21,987 bases of DNA from an uncultured Gammaproteobacteria bacterium. GTDB lineage: Bacteria > Pseudomonadota > Gammaproteobacteria > Chromatiales > Chromatiaceae. The position numbers and the translations under genes are program-made. The first letter of the stretch is position 1, and each line of letters opens with the position of its first letter. The notes beneath the pieces are model-generated. The model searched no databases, had not been told where the DNA came from, and worked only from the letters and a program-made list of their open reading frames with translations. The stretch spans positions 1 through 21,987 of the forward strand of contig CALAZS010000269.1 in the NCBI GenBank assembly GCA_937926265.1, read 5' to 3'. Shown here piece after piece: positions 6,710 to 15,385 of this stretch.

Positions 6710-7759
6710 ATGAGCCTCGAAAAACAAACAATTCTGGCAGTAGATGACATTCCTGAAAACCTTGATGTTTTAAAAGGTATCCTCGTTCCTACCTACTCTG
6801 TCAAGGCAGCAACACGAGGTGACATTGCATTGAAGATTGCTGAAACCCAGCAACCCTCAATCATACTCCTTGACATCATGATGCCTGAAATGGATGGTTA
6901 CCAGGTATGCCAGGCCCTTAAGTCCAATCCAAAGACAGTTAACATTCCGGTTATCTTTGTCACTGCCATGTCGGATACCAAGGATGAACAAAAGGGCTTT
7001 GATGTCGGTGCAATTGACTACCTGACCAAACCGGTTAACCCGGCGATTGTAAAAGCCAGGGTCAAAACCCACCTGGCACTTGCTGATCAGCAACGCGCCT
7101 GCCATGAGACGGTTCTAAAGCGCACCAGCGAACTGGAAGAAAGCCAATTGGCAGCCATCTACATGCTTGGTGAGGCCGGTCATTACAACGATACCGATAC
7201 CGGCGTGCATATCTGGCGCATGGCAGCTTACGCCGGTGCATTAGCCCGTGCTGCAGGCTGGCACGTGGATCAGGCCAGGGAACTTGAACTGGCGGCACCT
7301 ATGCATGACATGGGTAAAATTGGCATTATCGATGACATTCTCAAGGCGCCAAGACGCCTGACTGACGACGAGATGTCGATCATGAAGAACCACACTGTCA
7401 TCGGTCACCGCATTCTTTCAAAAAGTTCGGCCCCCCTGTTCAAACTTGCTGCAGAAGTAGCACTCTATCATCATGAAAAATGGAACGGTTCTGGTTACCC
7501 GGAGGGACTCTCTGGTGCCAGCATCCCGGAGTCAGCCCGCATTGTCGCTATTGCCGATGTGTTTGATGCTTTGACCATGAAGCGCCCCTACAAAGAACCC
7601 TGGTCTATAGAAAAGTCCCTGGATACATTAAAACAGGATGCCGGCTCTCACTTTGACCCTCACCTGGTGGAACTGTTTGAAAATATCCTGGATGAAATTC
7701 TTGAATTAAAAGACACCTGGGATAAAAAAGAAGACGCCAGTGAAAACGTAAAAGCTTAA
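6710..7759 (+). CDS. Receiver-HD-GYP c-di-GMP phosphodiesterase response regulator
   Basis: The 349-residue soluble protein has a receiver (about 5-120) with D12-D13, phospho-acceptor D55 in LLDIMMPEMDG, T85 and K107. A helical linker follows, then an HD-GYP domain (about 150-335). Metal and catalytic residues are present: H167 (DTGVHIWRM), H199-D200 (MHDMGKIG), H228, H254-H255 and D283, with the GYP motif at 262-264 (WNGSGYP, where WDGSGYP is more usual). It should hydrolyse c-di-GMP. Its shape matches the response regulators tied to H-NOX kinases, such as HnoD of Shewanella, but HnoD is degenerate and this copy looks catalytically complete. It starts 2 bases after the kinase stop, with no obvious ribosome-binding site of its own, so translation probably depends on the upstream gene. 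Confidence 0.94.
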   Translation: MSLEKQTILAVDDIPENLDVLKGILVPTYSVKAATRGDIALKIAETQQPSIILLDIMMPEMDGYQVCQALKSNPKTVNIPVIFVTAMSDTKDEQKGFDVGAIDYLTKPVNPAIVKARVKTHLALADQQRACHETVLKRTSELEESQLAAIYMLGEAGHYNDTDTGVHIWRMAAYAGALARAAGWHVDQARELELAAPMHDMGKIGIIDDILKAPRRLTDDEMSIMKNHTVIGHRILSKSSAPLFKLAAEVALYHHEKWNGSGYPEGLSGASIPESARIVAIADVFDALTMKRPYKEPWSIEKSLDTLKQDAGSHFDPHLVELFENILDEILELKDTWDKKEDASENVKA

Positions 7760-7793
7760 GAACATAACTGAATTGGAGTAGCTGGCAGGAATA

Positions 7794-10700
7794 TTAACTT
7801 TCAGAAAACAGCTTGTGATTTACAGCAACAATTAACGCTTCGTAATCCAGCCTTAATAAAGGCATGTTTTCATCCACTGCTTCAGCATCACCTGCCTTAC
7901 CAGCCTTTTCAATTTTATTAGCGCGCGAACTTAAAGCAACGCCACCCAGGTTTGAAGCAGCTCCCTTTATTGAATGGGCATGCAAGCTGATGTCAGGCAT
8001 ATTGTTATCTTCAAATGCCTGCTCAAGCATATGCACCTGGTCCTTCATATCCACAATGAACTCTTCTGCAACCATTCTGATTAACTCTTCATCATGCATC
8101 ATCCTGGTGCTTAACGCCTCGTAGTCAAAAACCGGTTCGTCAGCTTGATCCAGTTGATCAGGCTCTTCCTGGTCAGATGCAATATCAGAATTTTGTCCGT
8201 CATTTTCTATTGCATTCTGAACATGACATGATTCAGGCAGCCATCGCTGTAAAGCCTGCTGTAATTTGTCAGGTACAACAGGTTTGGCAATATAATCATT
8301 CATGCCTGCAGCTATACACTTTTCCCTGTCACCCTGCATGGCATTGGCGGTCATCGCCACAACCGGCACACCGGAATTAATCACACGACTGTCTTCTTTT
8401 CGAATCGTTTCGGTTGCCTGGTAGCCATCCATGATGGGCATTTGACAATCCATTAAGACAATATCGTAGTCTTTTTCCCTTAACAGGTTGATTGCCTCGA
8501 TGCCATTGTTTGCAACATCAGCCTCAAGACCAAATTTTTTCAACAATCCTTTTGCAACAATCTGGTTAGTCGGGTTGTCTTCAACCAGAAGCACTGACGC
8601 CTGAAAATGGGTAATCTTTGATTCGTCAATGTGAACAAGTTTTTCAGCAGTCTCAATAGTGATACCGGCCATCTGCAGCATGCCGTTATAAAAGTCCGAC
8701 TGCACCAGCGGTTTGCCAATGACAACATCAAATAGTTTTTCAACTTCAGGATTATCCAGTTTGGTTGTGCCATGAGAATTAAGCAGCATCAACTTGAGAG
8801 AGGACAACCCATCACTGCCTTTAATATGCCTGGCAAGTTGTGCACCATCCATACCGGGCATATCCAGGTCCAGTATTGCCATGGTATACGGCCGGTTGGC
8901 ACTCACAGCCTTTTCCAGCAGTTCAATCGCATCACCGGCTGATTCAGTCAAGACATGTTCTACCTGCCAGTTTGCTAATAACTGGTCCATCAGGTCCAGG
9001 TTGATTTCATTATCATCGACAACCAGGACATACTGATCGACAAGGTGGTTCATGTTCGGAATTTGTGTGAGGTTTTTGGCGTAAGGCAGTTCCAGTGTAA
9101 ACCAGAACACCGCACCTTCTCCCGGCATGCTTTTAACCCCAATCTGTCCCCCCATCATTTCAACCAGTTGTTTACTGATAGCCAGGCCAAGCCCGGTTCC
9201 TCCATATTGCCGGGTAGTAGAACTGTCCGCCTGGGTAAATCGCTCAAACAGCTTGTTTTGCTGGTCAAGCGTCAGACCAATACCGGTATCATGAACCTCA
9301 ATTTTTAAAACCGCAGTTTCTTCGGTCTGATTCTGGACAGAATAATAAACAGCGACCTGGCCTTCCGCTGTAAACTTGATCGCATTACCTACCAGGTTGG
9401 TAAGTATCTGCCTTATTCTGCCCGGGTCTGCATTAAACCACTGGTGTAATACCGGGTTGGCCGGGCAGATCAGTTCAAGGTTTTTCTCATGAGCACGAAA
9501 TGCAATGGCTGTTCCGAATTCATCCATCAGTGGACCAATGTCAAAATCAACCGGTTCCAGCAACATTTTTCCCGCTTCCACCTTGGAAAAATCGAGAATA
9601 TCATTGATAAGACTTAATAAAGACTCAGCACTGCTTTTAACTGAGCGGGCAAAATGCGTTTGTTCCTGGTCGAGCCTGGTATCAAGCAATAAGGTTGTTA
9701 GACCAATCACTGCATTCATTGGCGTACGGATTTCATGACTCATGTTGGCAAGAAAATCGCTTTTTGCCCGGTTCGAGTCCTCTGCTGACTGCTGCGCTTC
9801 TTTCATGGCCTGTTCGGCTGCACGACGCTCAGTGATATCAACAAACCAGCCCAGCACGGCCGGCTCTGTTTCGTAGGTTAAAGGCAGGTATGAAGCTATA
9901 GCCCACTTGATACCTTGTTCAGGAATATCAAGCTCAACTGTTTTATTAACGATACTTCGCCCGCGCTGCAGCTCTCCCACGATTTCCTGGTAAACATCTT
10001 TATCCTTGTAGTAACGTCCAGGATCATCGCCAATGGATAGCATGGAGTTACTGTTGATAAGCTTATGATAAGCCCCGTTGGCGTAAACCACATTACGGCC
10101 ACCATCGGTAGCAATTCGGACTGCTACCGGGCTGTTATCCAGCATGAAACGGAAACGCTTTTCACTTTCAGAAAGCTCTTCCTCCATAATTTTCCTGATA
10201 GTGATATCAGTTCTGATAACAATAAAACTGCTGATCTCACCATCCTTGTCTTTGAAAGGCACTATAGTGGTATCAACCCAGAAGCGTTCCCCGTCTTTGG
10301 TCAGGTTACATATCTCACCTTTCCATACCCGGCCATCGTTAATGGTCAGATACATGTCCTGCCAGAAATTCTTAGAATGTTCCTTGGAACTAAAAATTTT
10401 ATGATCATTACCAATCAGTTCTTCACGCTCATATCCGCTTATCGCACACAAACGGTCATTCACGTAAGTCATGACACCGTGGGTATCGGTAATATCAACG
10501 ATGGCATGTTGATCCAGGGCAAATTTCTGCTCCCTCAGTTCATTCAAAGCCCTGGCTGTCTGCTGTTCACGGACCTGGATGGTTTCCTCGTAAGACTGCC
10601 TGACCTCAAGCATCTCGTTAAAAGCATCAGCCAATTCACCCAATTCGTTATCCGCTTTAATATTTATACGCTGACTGATATCACCCGAGGCAACTTTTTT

Positions 10701-11819
10701 ACTTAAATCCGCCAGTTCAATTATTGGCTTTGTTAACTGCCTGGCTTTTATGCCTGCCAGTACCAGGCTGATAATTGCAGTTAAAACCACAAGCCAGATG
10801 ATTAACCATCTGAGCAGGACGGTTTCCTGCATTGCATCATCATGATTAATTTCACTGATCAGGGCCCAGTGCAGATCACCGATTTTGATATCGCGGTGCA
10901 AACCGAAAACCGGCTGACCATTCAGGCCGGTATAAACTCTTGCATGTACTGTCTTATCTGCATGAGCCTGTTCCTGTATCGACCCAACAACATGCTGACG
11001 CCAACTCAAAAACTCTTCGTTATCGACCTCTGTAACCAGAATATTTTTACCTTCAACAGGTGAGCGCAGTTTGCCATCCATACCAACGAGGTAATTTGTA
11101 ATGGAGTTATTACTTTCCTGTTTCGCCAACTGTTTGAAAACACGGTCAAGCCGAACCTTTAACGCAATAACGCCAACAAGTTCATCTTGCCTGTTATTGA
11201 GTTCTGACAAAAGAAAAGTGGTAACGCGGTTGTCATCGGGCTGGTATAAGTGGATATCAGAAAAACGGGGCTCATTTTCATCCAGTACACTGCTAAAAGA
11301 CTCAGTAAGCCTGCTTTTTGCCAACAGTGAATCAAAAAGGTTTTTACCTAAATCCCGACCACGATTTGTCGTGAACAGAATGTTTCCCTGCTTATCGATA
11401 AGCAGAACATCCTCGATAAAGTCATATTGTGATTTGGTATTTTCCAGCTCGAGCGACTGGCCTTTTAGATCATTCAACCACTGTTCAGTGTTGACGTATT
11501 TCCCCAGAGTTAAACCTGACTGCTGAAATCCTGTCAGCAAATGCTCAAGCAACTCAGCATTGTGTAATTGCATAGCATGGTTATTGACATCCATCAGGCG
11601 ATATTCAAACCAGTTTGTTAGTGACGCGGACAAGTTGCCTGACGTTTGATGCAATTCATTACTTGCCATTTTTTTCAGGCTGTCACTGCCAATCGAATAG
11701 CTCACCCAGGCAACCATAACCATCGGAATCAATGCCATTGCCACAAACCAGAGAATCATTGTCCGCCGGATTCGGTGCTTTCTTTTTTTCAGAGGCATCG
11801 GCATATCAGATAGAAACAT
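7794..11819 (-). CDS. Large membrane hybrid histidine kinase (dCache-HAMP-PAS-PAS-HisKA-HATPase-REC-REC-HPt)
   Basis: The 1341-residue protein has a basic N-terminus and a transmembrane segment (about 21-42). A periplasmic sensor (about 45-330) looks like a dCache domain (FIEDVLLIDKQGNILFTT), followed by a second membrane segment (about 334-356) and HAMP (about 357-410). Two PAS domains (about 430-545 and 552-665) follow. HisKA carries H695 in NMSHEIRTP; the ATPase domain has NAIKFT, DTGIG and GGTGLGL. Receiver 1 keeps D935-D936, D984 and K1036; receiver 2 keeps E1080-D1081, D1124, T1157 and K1179. The HPt has H1282 in HSIKG. All relay residues look intact. The gene is single, converging on the HD-GYP gene with a 34-base gap and diverging from mutS. 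No output regulator is attached; the nearby HD-GYP proteins are plausible but unproven targets. The ATG at 11819 gives MFLSDMPMPL; in-frame Met codons at residues 6 and 8 are alternative starts. Confidence 0.93.
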   Translation of the reverse strand: MFLSDMPMPLKKRKHRIRRTMILWFVAMALIPMVMVAWVSYSIGSDSLKKMASNELHQTSGNLSASLTNWFEYRLMDVNNHAMQLHNAELLEHLLTGFQQSGLTLGKYVNTEQWLNDLKGQSLELENTKSQYDFIEDVLLIDKQGNILFTTNRGRDLGKNLFDSLLAKSRLTESFSSVLDENEPRFSDIHLYQPDDNRVTTFLLSELNNRQDELVGVIALKVRLDRVFKQLAKQESNNSITNYLVGMDGKLRSPVEGKNILVTEVDNEEFLSWRQHVVGSIQEQAHADKTVHARVYTGLNGQPVFGLHRDIKIGDLHWALISEINHDDAMQETVLLRWLIIWLVVLTAIISLVLAGIKARQLTKPIIELADLSKKVASGDISQRINIKADNELGELADAFNEMLEVRQSYEETIQVREQQTARALNELREQKFALDQHAIVDITDTHGVMTYVNDRLCAISGYEREELIGNDHKIFSSKEHSKNFWQDMYLTINDGRVWKGEICNLTKDGERFWVDTTIVPFKDKDGEISSFIVIRTDITIRKIMEEELSESEKRFRFMLDNSPVAVRIATDGGRNVVYANGAYHKLINSNSMLSIGDDPGRYYKDKDVYQEIVGELQRGRSIVNKTVELDIPEQGIKWAIASYLPLTYETEPAVLGWFVDITERRAAEQAMKEAQQSAEDSNRAKSDFLANMSHEIRTPMNAVIGLTTLLLDTRLDQEQTHFARSVKSSAESLLSLINDILDFSKVEAGKMLLEPVDFDIGPLMDEFGTAIAFRAHEKNLELICPANPVLHQWFNADPGRIRQILTNLVGNAIKFTAEGQVAVYYSVQNQTEETAVLKIEVHDTGIGLTLDQQNKLFERFTQADSSTTRQYGGTGLGLAISKQLVEMMGGQIGVKSMPGEGAVFWFTLELPYAKNLTQIPNMNHLVDQYVLVVDDNEINLDLMDQLLANWQVEHVLTESAGDAIELLEKAVSANRPYTMAILDLDMPGMDGAQLARHIKGSDGLSSLKLMLLNSHGTTKLDNPEVEKLFDVVIGKPLVQSDFYNGMLQMAGITIETAEKLVHIDESKITHFQASVLLVEDNPTNQIVAKGLLKKFGLEADVANNGIEAINLLREKDYDIVLMDCQMPIMDGYQATETIRKEDSRVINSGVPVVAMTANAMQGDREKCIAAGMNDYIAKPVVPDKLQQALQRWLPESCHVQNAIENDGQNSDIASDQEEPDQLDQADEPVFDYEALSTRMMHDEELIRMVAEEFIVDMKDQVHMLEQAFEDNNMPDISLHAHSIKGAASNLGGVALSSRANKIEKAGKAGDAEAVDENMPLLRLDYEALIVAVNHKLFSES

Positions 11820-11983
11820 TTAAGAGTGAAGGATTCATTCTAAATCTTATCGATTGATTTATCGAAAACTTTATAAATAACACATGAGAAACTCGACAGC
11901 TTTGCCGGCAGCAGGCAGAATCTTCTGTTAACCCGGGCACACCTTTCCAGGCGAGATAATTCTGGCGAGATAATTTAGGCAAG
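11820..11983. promoter_or_regulatory. Divergent intergenic region between the large kinase and mutS
   Basis: This 164-base region should hold both promoters. On the plus strand TATAAA (11872-11877) is a possible -10, without a convincing -35. A small inverted repeat TCGAT-N6-ATCGA occupies 11850-11865. The mutS-proximal end holds the 14-base tandem repeat listed separately. No firm promoter assignment is possible by eye. Confidence 0.4.
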
Positions 11984-11990
11984 ATGACTA
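11950..11990 (+). repeat. 14-base tandem repeat running into the mutS start codon
   Basis: GGCGAGATAATT occurs exactly at 11950-11961 and again at 11964-11975, a 14-base period. A third, degenerate copy (GGCAAGATGA) begins at 11978, again 14 bases on, and contains the mutS ATG (11984-11986). The translation initiation region therefore appears to be part of a small tandem duplication. Confidence 0.85.
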
Positions 11991-14587
11991 AAAAATCACA
12001 ACACACACCAATGATGCAGCAATTTATCAGTATCAAGACTGAGCACCGCGACAAGCTGCTTTTTTACCGTATGGGTGATTTTTACGAACTGTTTTTCGAA
12101 GATGCCGAGAAAGCCTCTCACCTGCTTAACATCACCCTGACAAAACGCGGCAAAACTGATGGCCAGGACATTCCTATGTGCGGTGTGCCATACCATGCGG
12201 CTGAAAACTACCTTGCAAAACTGGTAAAAATGGGAGAATCGGTTGCTATATGCGAACAGATTGGTGACCCGGCTACCAGCAAGGGCCCGGTTGAAAGGCA
12301 GGTTGTTCGCATTATTACCCCTGGTACCGTGACTGATGACTCTCTTATGGATGAACGTCAGGATAACCTGTTATGCAGTCTTTCAGGCGCCAATAATGAA
12401 GACCGGGAATCTTCAGCCATTTTTGGCCTGGCCTGTATTAACCTTTCTTCGGGTGAATTTATATTACAGGAACTGCAGGATCTTTCTGCTGTAACCAATG
12501 AACTTGAACGATTAAAACCTGCCGAAATCCTGGTGCCCGAATCTTTTGAATACCTGGGTAACACTCAACTCAAGTTAACCAGGCAGCCGGACTGGCATTT
12601 TGACCTTGATACCGCTGAAAAACTTCTGAACAAACAGTTTGGCACCAAGTCATTGGGAGGCTTTGGCTGTGAAGATGCAACGCAAGCGGTTAAAGCTGCC
12701 GGCTGCATTCTGGCTTATGTTCAGGATACACAACGTGCTGCATTACCGCACATCAAGGGACTAAGGGTTGAGCGCCATGATAATTACATCATGATTGATG
12801 CTGCCACCCGCAGAAACCTTGAAATAGACACCAATGCACAGGGCAACCGGCAAAACACGCTGCTGGATTTATTTGACAAATGCTGCACTACAATGGGTAG
12901 CCGCCTTTTACGTCGCTGGTTAAATCAGCCATCAACAGATTTATCTGTTGTTAATGACCGCCATGAAGTCATCGATTCCTGCCTGGCAAGTCAAACACAT
13001 TCGGCTTTGAATCCATTGCTAAAACAGATCAGCGATATCGAAAGGATACTGGCGAGGGTGGCATTAAAAACGGCGCGACCTCGCGACCTGGCATCACTGA
13101 GAGATTCTCTTGCCACTTTACCGGAAATTAAACAGGCTTTAACGGCCAGCGATAACACAACACTGGTACAACTGGATGACAGCTTAAAATTGCATGCTGA
13201 TGAAACTGCTTTATTGAAATCAGCCGTGATCGAACAACCGCCGGTTGTAATCCGTGATGGCGGAGTGCTGGCACAGGGTTATGACACTGAACTGGATGAA
13301 CTTCGGGATCTTTCAACCCATGCTGACCAGTTTCTTATTGACCTGGAACAACGCGAAAAAAAGCGCACCGGTATAGAGTCGCTTAAAGTCAGGTACAACC
13401 GTGTGCATGGCTATTATATTGAAATCAGTAAAACCCATAGCCAGGACTTGCCGGAAGATTATATTCGACGCCAAACACTTAAAGCTGCTGAACGATACAT
13501 CACTCCGGAGTTAAAGGGATTTGAAGATAAAGTGCTGTCTGCACGTGAACGAGCGCTTGCACGCGAGAAAGCACTCTATGAAGAACTGCTTGAAAAATTA
13601 TTACCCGGTCTTTTGACTTTACAGGACACAGCCAAAAAGATTGCTTTTATTGATGTGCTTTGCAACCTGGCGGAACGCTCGGAGACACTGAACCTGACCA
13701 GACCGGTATTTAATGACAGTCCGGGTATTGTCATTCACCAGGGCCGTCACCCGGTGGTTGAACAGGTTAACGAGGAAGTCTTCGTGCCCAATCCGGTTGA
13801 ACTGACAGAGCAACAACGCATGCTGATTATCACCGGCCCCAACATGGGTGGTAAATCAACTTATATGCGCCAGACAGCACTGATAGTTTTACTGGCCTAC
13901 GCTGGCAGTTACGTTCCAGCCAACAGCGTAACACTTGGACCTATTGACAGGATCTTTTCCCGCATTGGTGCTTCCGATGACCTCGCCGGCGGCCGCTCTA
14001 CCTTCATGGTGGAAATGCAGGAAACCGCAACCATTTTAAATAATGCGACTTCAAATTCGCTGGTATTAATGGATGAGATAGGGCGCGGTACCAGCACCTT
14101 TGATGGACTTTCCCTGGCATGGGCATGCGCGGTCGAACTGGCAAAAAAAATCCAGGCCTATACCCTGTTTGCCACGCATTACTTTGAACTGACCACCCTG
14201 GCTGAATCAATCGCCAATATCGCCAATGTTCATCTTGATGCACTCGAACATGGTGACAGTATTGTCTTCATGCATGCTGTTAAAAATGGTCCGGCCAGCC
14301 AGAGTTATGGTTTGCAGGTCGCTGCACTTGCCGGCGTGCCATCAAATGTCATCAGGCAGGCCCGGCAGCGTTTGCTGGAACTGGAAGAAACAGCCCGCAA
14401 CCAGGCAGATAACCGCATCAACCAGCTTTCACTGTTTGAACCCCTACATGAACACCCTGAAGAAGACAATACATCGGAAGTTGAAGATTTGCTGGAAGAA
14501 ACTGACCCGGATGATTTAACACCGAGACAGGCACTGGACCTGCTGTTTGAAATGAAAAAGCTGCTTGGTAAGAAAAAACAGAAATAA
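11984..14587 (+). CDS. mutS: DNA mismatch repair protein MutS
   Basis: MutS recognises base mismatches and small loops and recruits MutL to start methyl-directed repair. The 867-residue protein aligns along its length with E. coli MutS (853 residues). The mismatch-reading Phe-X-Glu motif is F33-Y-E35 in MGDFYELF. The lever and clamp region includes RRQTLK..ERY.TPELK. The ATPase has Walker A GPNMGGKST (618-626) and Walker B LVLMDEIGRGT (D697-E698). Near the C-terminus QLSLF (814-818) fits a beta-clamp-binding motif, and DLTPRQALDLLFEMKKLL resembles the tetramerisation helices. The start MTKKSQHTPMMQQF matches family spacing; AGGCAAG abuts the ATG, so the ribosome-binding site is unclear and lies in the tandem repeat. 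It is a single-gene unit, convergent with the phosphatase gene (32-base gap) with no obvious terminator hairpin between them. Confidence 0.98.
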   Translation: MTKKSQHTPMMQQFISIKTEHRDKLLFYRMGDFYELFFEDAEKASHLLNITLTKRGKTDGQDIPMCGVPYHAAENYLAKLVKMGESVAICEQIGDPATSKGPVERQVVRIITPGTVTDDSLMDERQDNLLCSLSGANNEDRESSAIFGLACINLSSGEFILQELQDLSAVTNELERLKPAEILVPESFEYLGNTQLKLTRQPDWHFDLDTAEKLLNKQFGTKSLGGFGCEDATQAVKAAGCILAYVQDTQRAALPHIKGLRVERHDNYIMIDAATRRNLEIDTNAQGNRQNTLLDLFDKCCTTMGSRLLRRWLNQPSTDLSVVNDRHEVIDSCLASQTHSALNPLLKQISDIERILARVALKTARPRDLASLRDSLATLPEIKQALTASDNTTLVQLDDSLKLHADETALLKSAVIEQPPVVIRDGGVLAQGYDTELDELRDLSTHADQFLIDLEQREKKRTGIESLKVRYNRVHGYYIEISKTHSQDLPEDYIRRQTLKAAERYITPELKGFEDKVLSARERALAREKALYEELLEKLLPGLLTLQDTAKKIAFIDVLCNLAERSETLNLTRPVFNDSPGIVIHQGRHPVVEQVNEEVFVPNPVELTEQQRMLIITGPNMGGKSTYMRQTALIVLLAYAGSYVPANSVTLGPIDRIFSRIGASDDLAGGRSTFMVEMQETATILNNATSNSLVLMDEIGRGTSTFDGLSLAWACAVELAKKIQAYTLFATHYFELTTLAESIANIANVHLDALEHGDSIVFMHAVKNGPASQSYGLQVAALAGVPSNVIRQARQRLLELEETARNQADNRINQLSLFEPLHEHPEEDNTSEVEDLLEETDPDDLTPRQALDLLFEMKKLLGKKKQK

Positions 14588-14619
14588 AATTCAGTAAAGC
14601 CTGATACCCAAGACACCTA

Positions 14620-15372
14620 TCACAGCTCGGGACGCGCCAGTACCAGCGTAATGTTATCAAGCCCGCCCGCAGAAAGGGCGCCAAGCATCAGGCGTTCAGC
14701 TGCAGCATCCAGGTCAGCATGGTAGTGATTGATAATCTGCTTGATATCATGGTCAGCTACCATGTTGGTCAAGCCGTCAGAGCAAAGTAAAAACATGTCG
14801 CCAGGCTGCAGTGGCTCATCGGCAACATCCACTTCAACCTGGTCTTCAATACCCAGCCCCCGGGTTAAAACATTATTCCCAATACCGGCGGCTTCAGCCT
14901 GTTCAACTGTCTGAAAGGTTCCAGCATCGAGTAACTGCTGAACCAGTGAATGATCCCGGGTAATCTGTTCAATCTGCCCGTCTCGCAAGCGGTAGAGCCT
15001 GGAGTCACCGACATGCGCAACAAACACACGGTTTAACATGAACAACACCGCGACGATGGTAGTACCCATACCCTGCATATCAGGCTGGCGGTCGGCGGTC
15101 AGACGAATAGCCTTGTTAGCCTTTTCAACGGCAGCGCCAAGTTTCAGCAGGGTCTGCATTTCGTCGCCCTGTTCGCTCCAGTTTTCATCGGTAAGCACCT
15201 TGCGAACCGTATCGACAGCAACCCTGCTGGCGACTTCGCCTGCACGGTGGCCACCCATGCCATCAGCAACAACCGTCAAGCCGATTTCTTCGGCAACGGT
15301 AAACGCATCCTGGTTGTTTTTTCTGACCAGACCGGTTTCAGAAGTCGCAGCAAAGCTAAAAGAGTGAATCAT
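14620..15372 (-). CDS. PP2C-type serine/threonine protein phosphatase (Stp/PrpC family)
   Basis: This soluble 250-residue enzyme should remove phosphate from Ser/Thr (and possibly Tyr) residues, using two or three metal ions. The PP2C signature residues are complete: KNNQD (D22), VVADGMGGH (D37), AHVGDSRLY (D123), LCSDGL (D199) and GGLDNITLV (D239). Length is typical of bacterial Stp/PrpC proteins. In many bacteria such genes sit next to a Hanks-type Ser/Thr kinase or a type VI secretion cluster; neither is visible here. The start lies 13 bases downstream of the dsbC stop on the same strand, so it is probably the last gene of that unit. The ATG at 15370-15372 lacks a strong ribosome-binding site. 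Confidence 0.95.
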   Translation of the reverse strand: MIHSFSFAATSETGLVRKNNQDAFTVAEEIGLTVVADGMGGHRAGEVASRVAVDTVRKVLTDENWSEQGDEMQTLLKLGAAVEKANKAIRLTADRQPDMQGMGTTIVAVLFMLNRVFVAHVGDSRLYRLRDGQIEQITRDHSLVQQLLDAGTFQTVEQAEAAGIGNNVLTRGLGIEDQVEVDVADEPLQPGDMFLLCSDGLTNMVADHDIKQIINHYHADLDAAAERLMLGALSAGGLDNITLVLARPEL

Positions 15373-15385
15373 ATGTTACTGAAAT

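Noticed and set aside
7760..7793. Bidirectional terminator between the convergent HD-GYP and large kinase genes
   Set aside because: The 34-base gap has no evident GC-rich stem with a T-tract.
10065..10706. Open frame of 213 codons on the plus strand opposite the large kinase gene
   Set aside because: It lies wholly inside the well-supported kinase coding region (PAS and HAMP part) in antisense, and its translation shows no recognisable domain.
11850..11865. TCGAT-N6-ATCGA as an operator
   Set aside because: Five-base arms in AT-rich DNA are common by chance; noted only within the intergenic entry.
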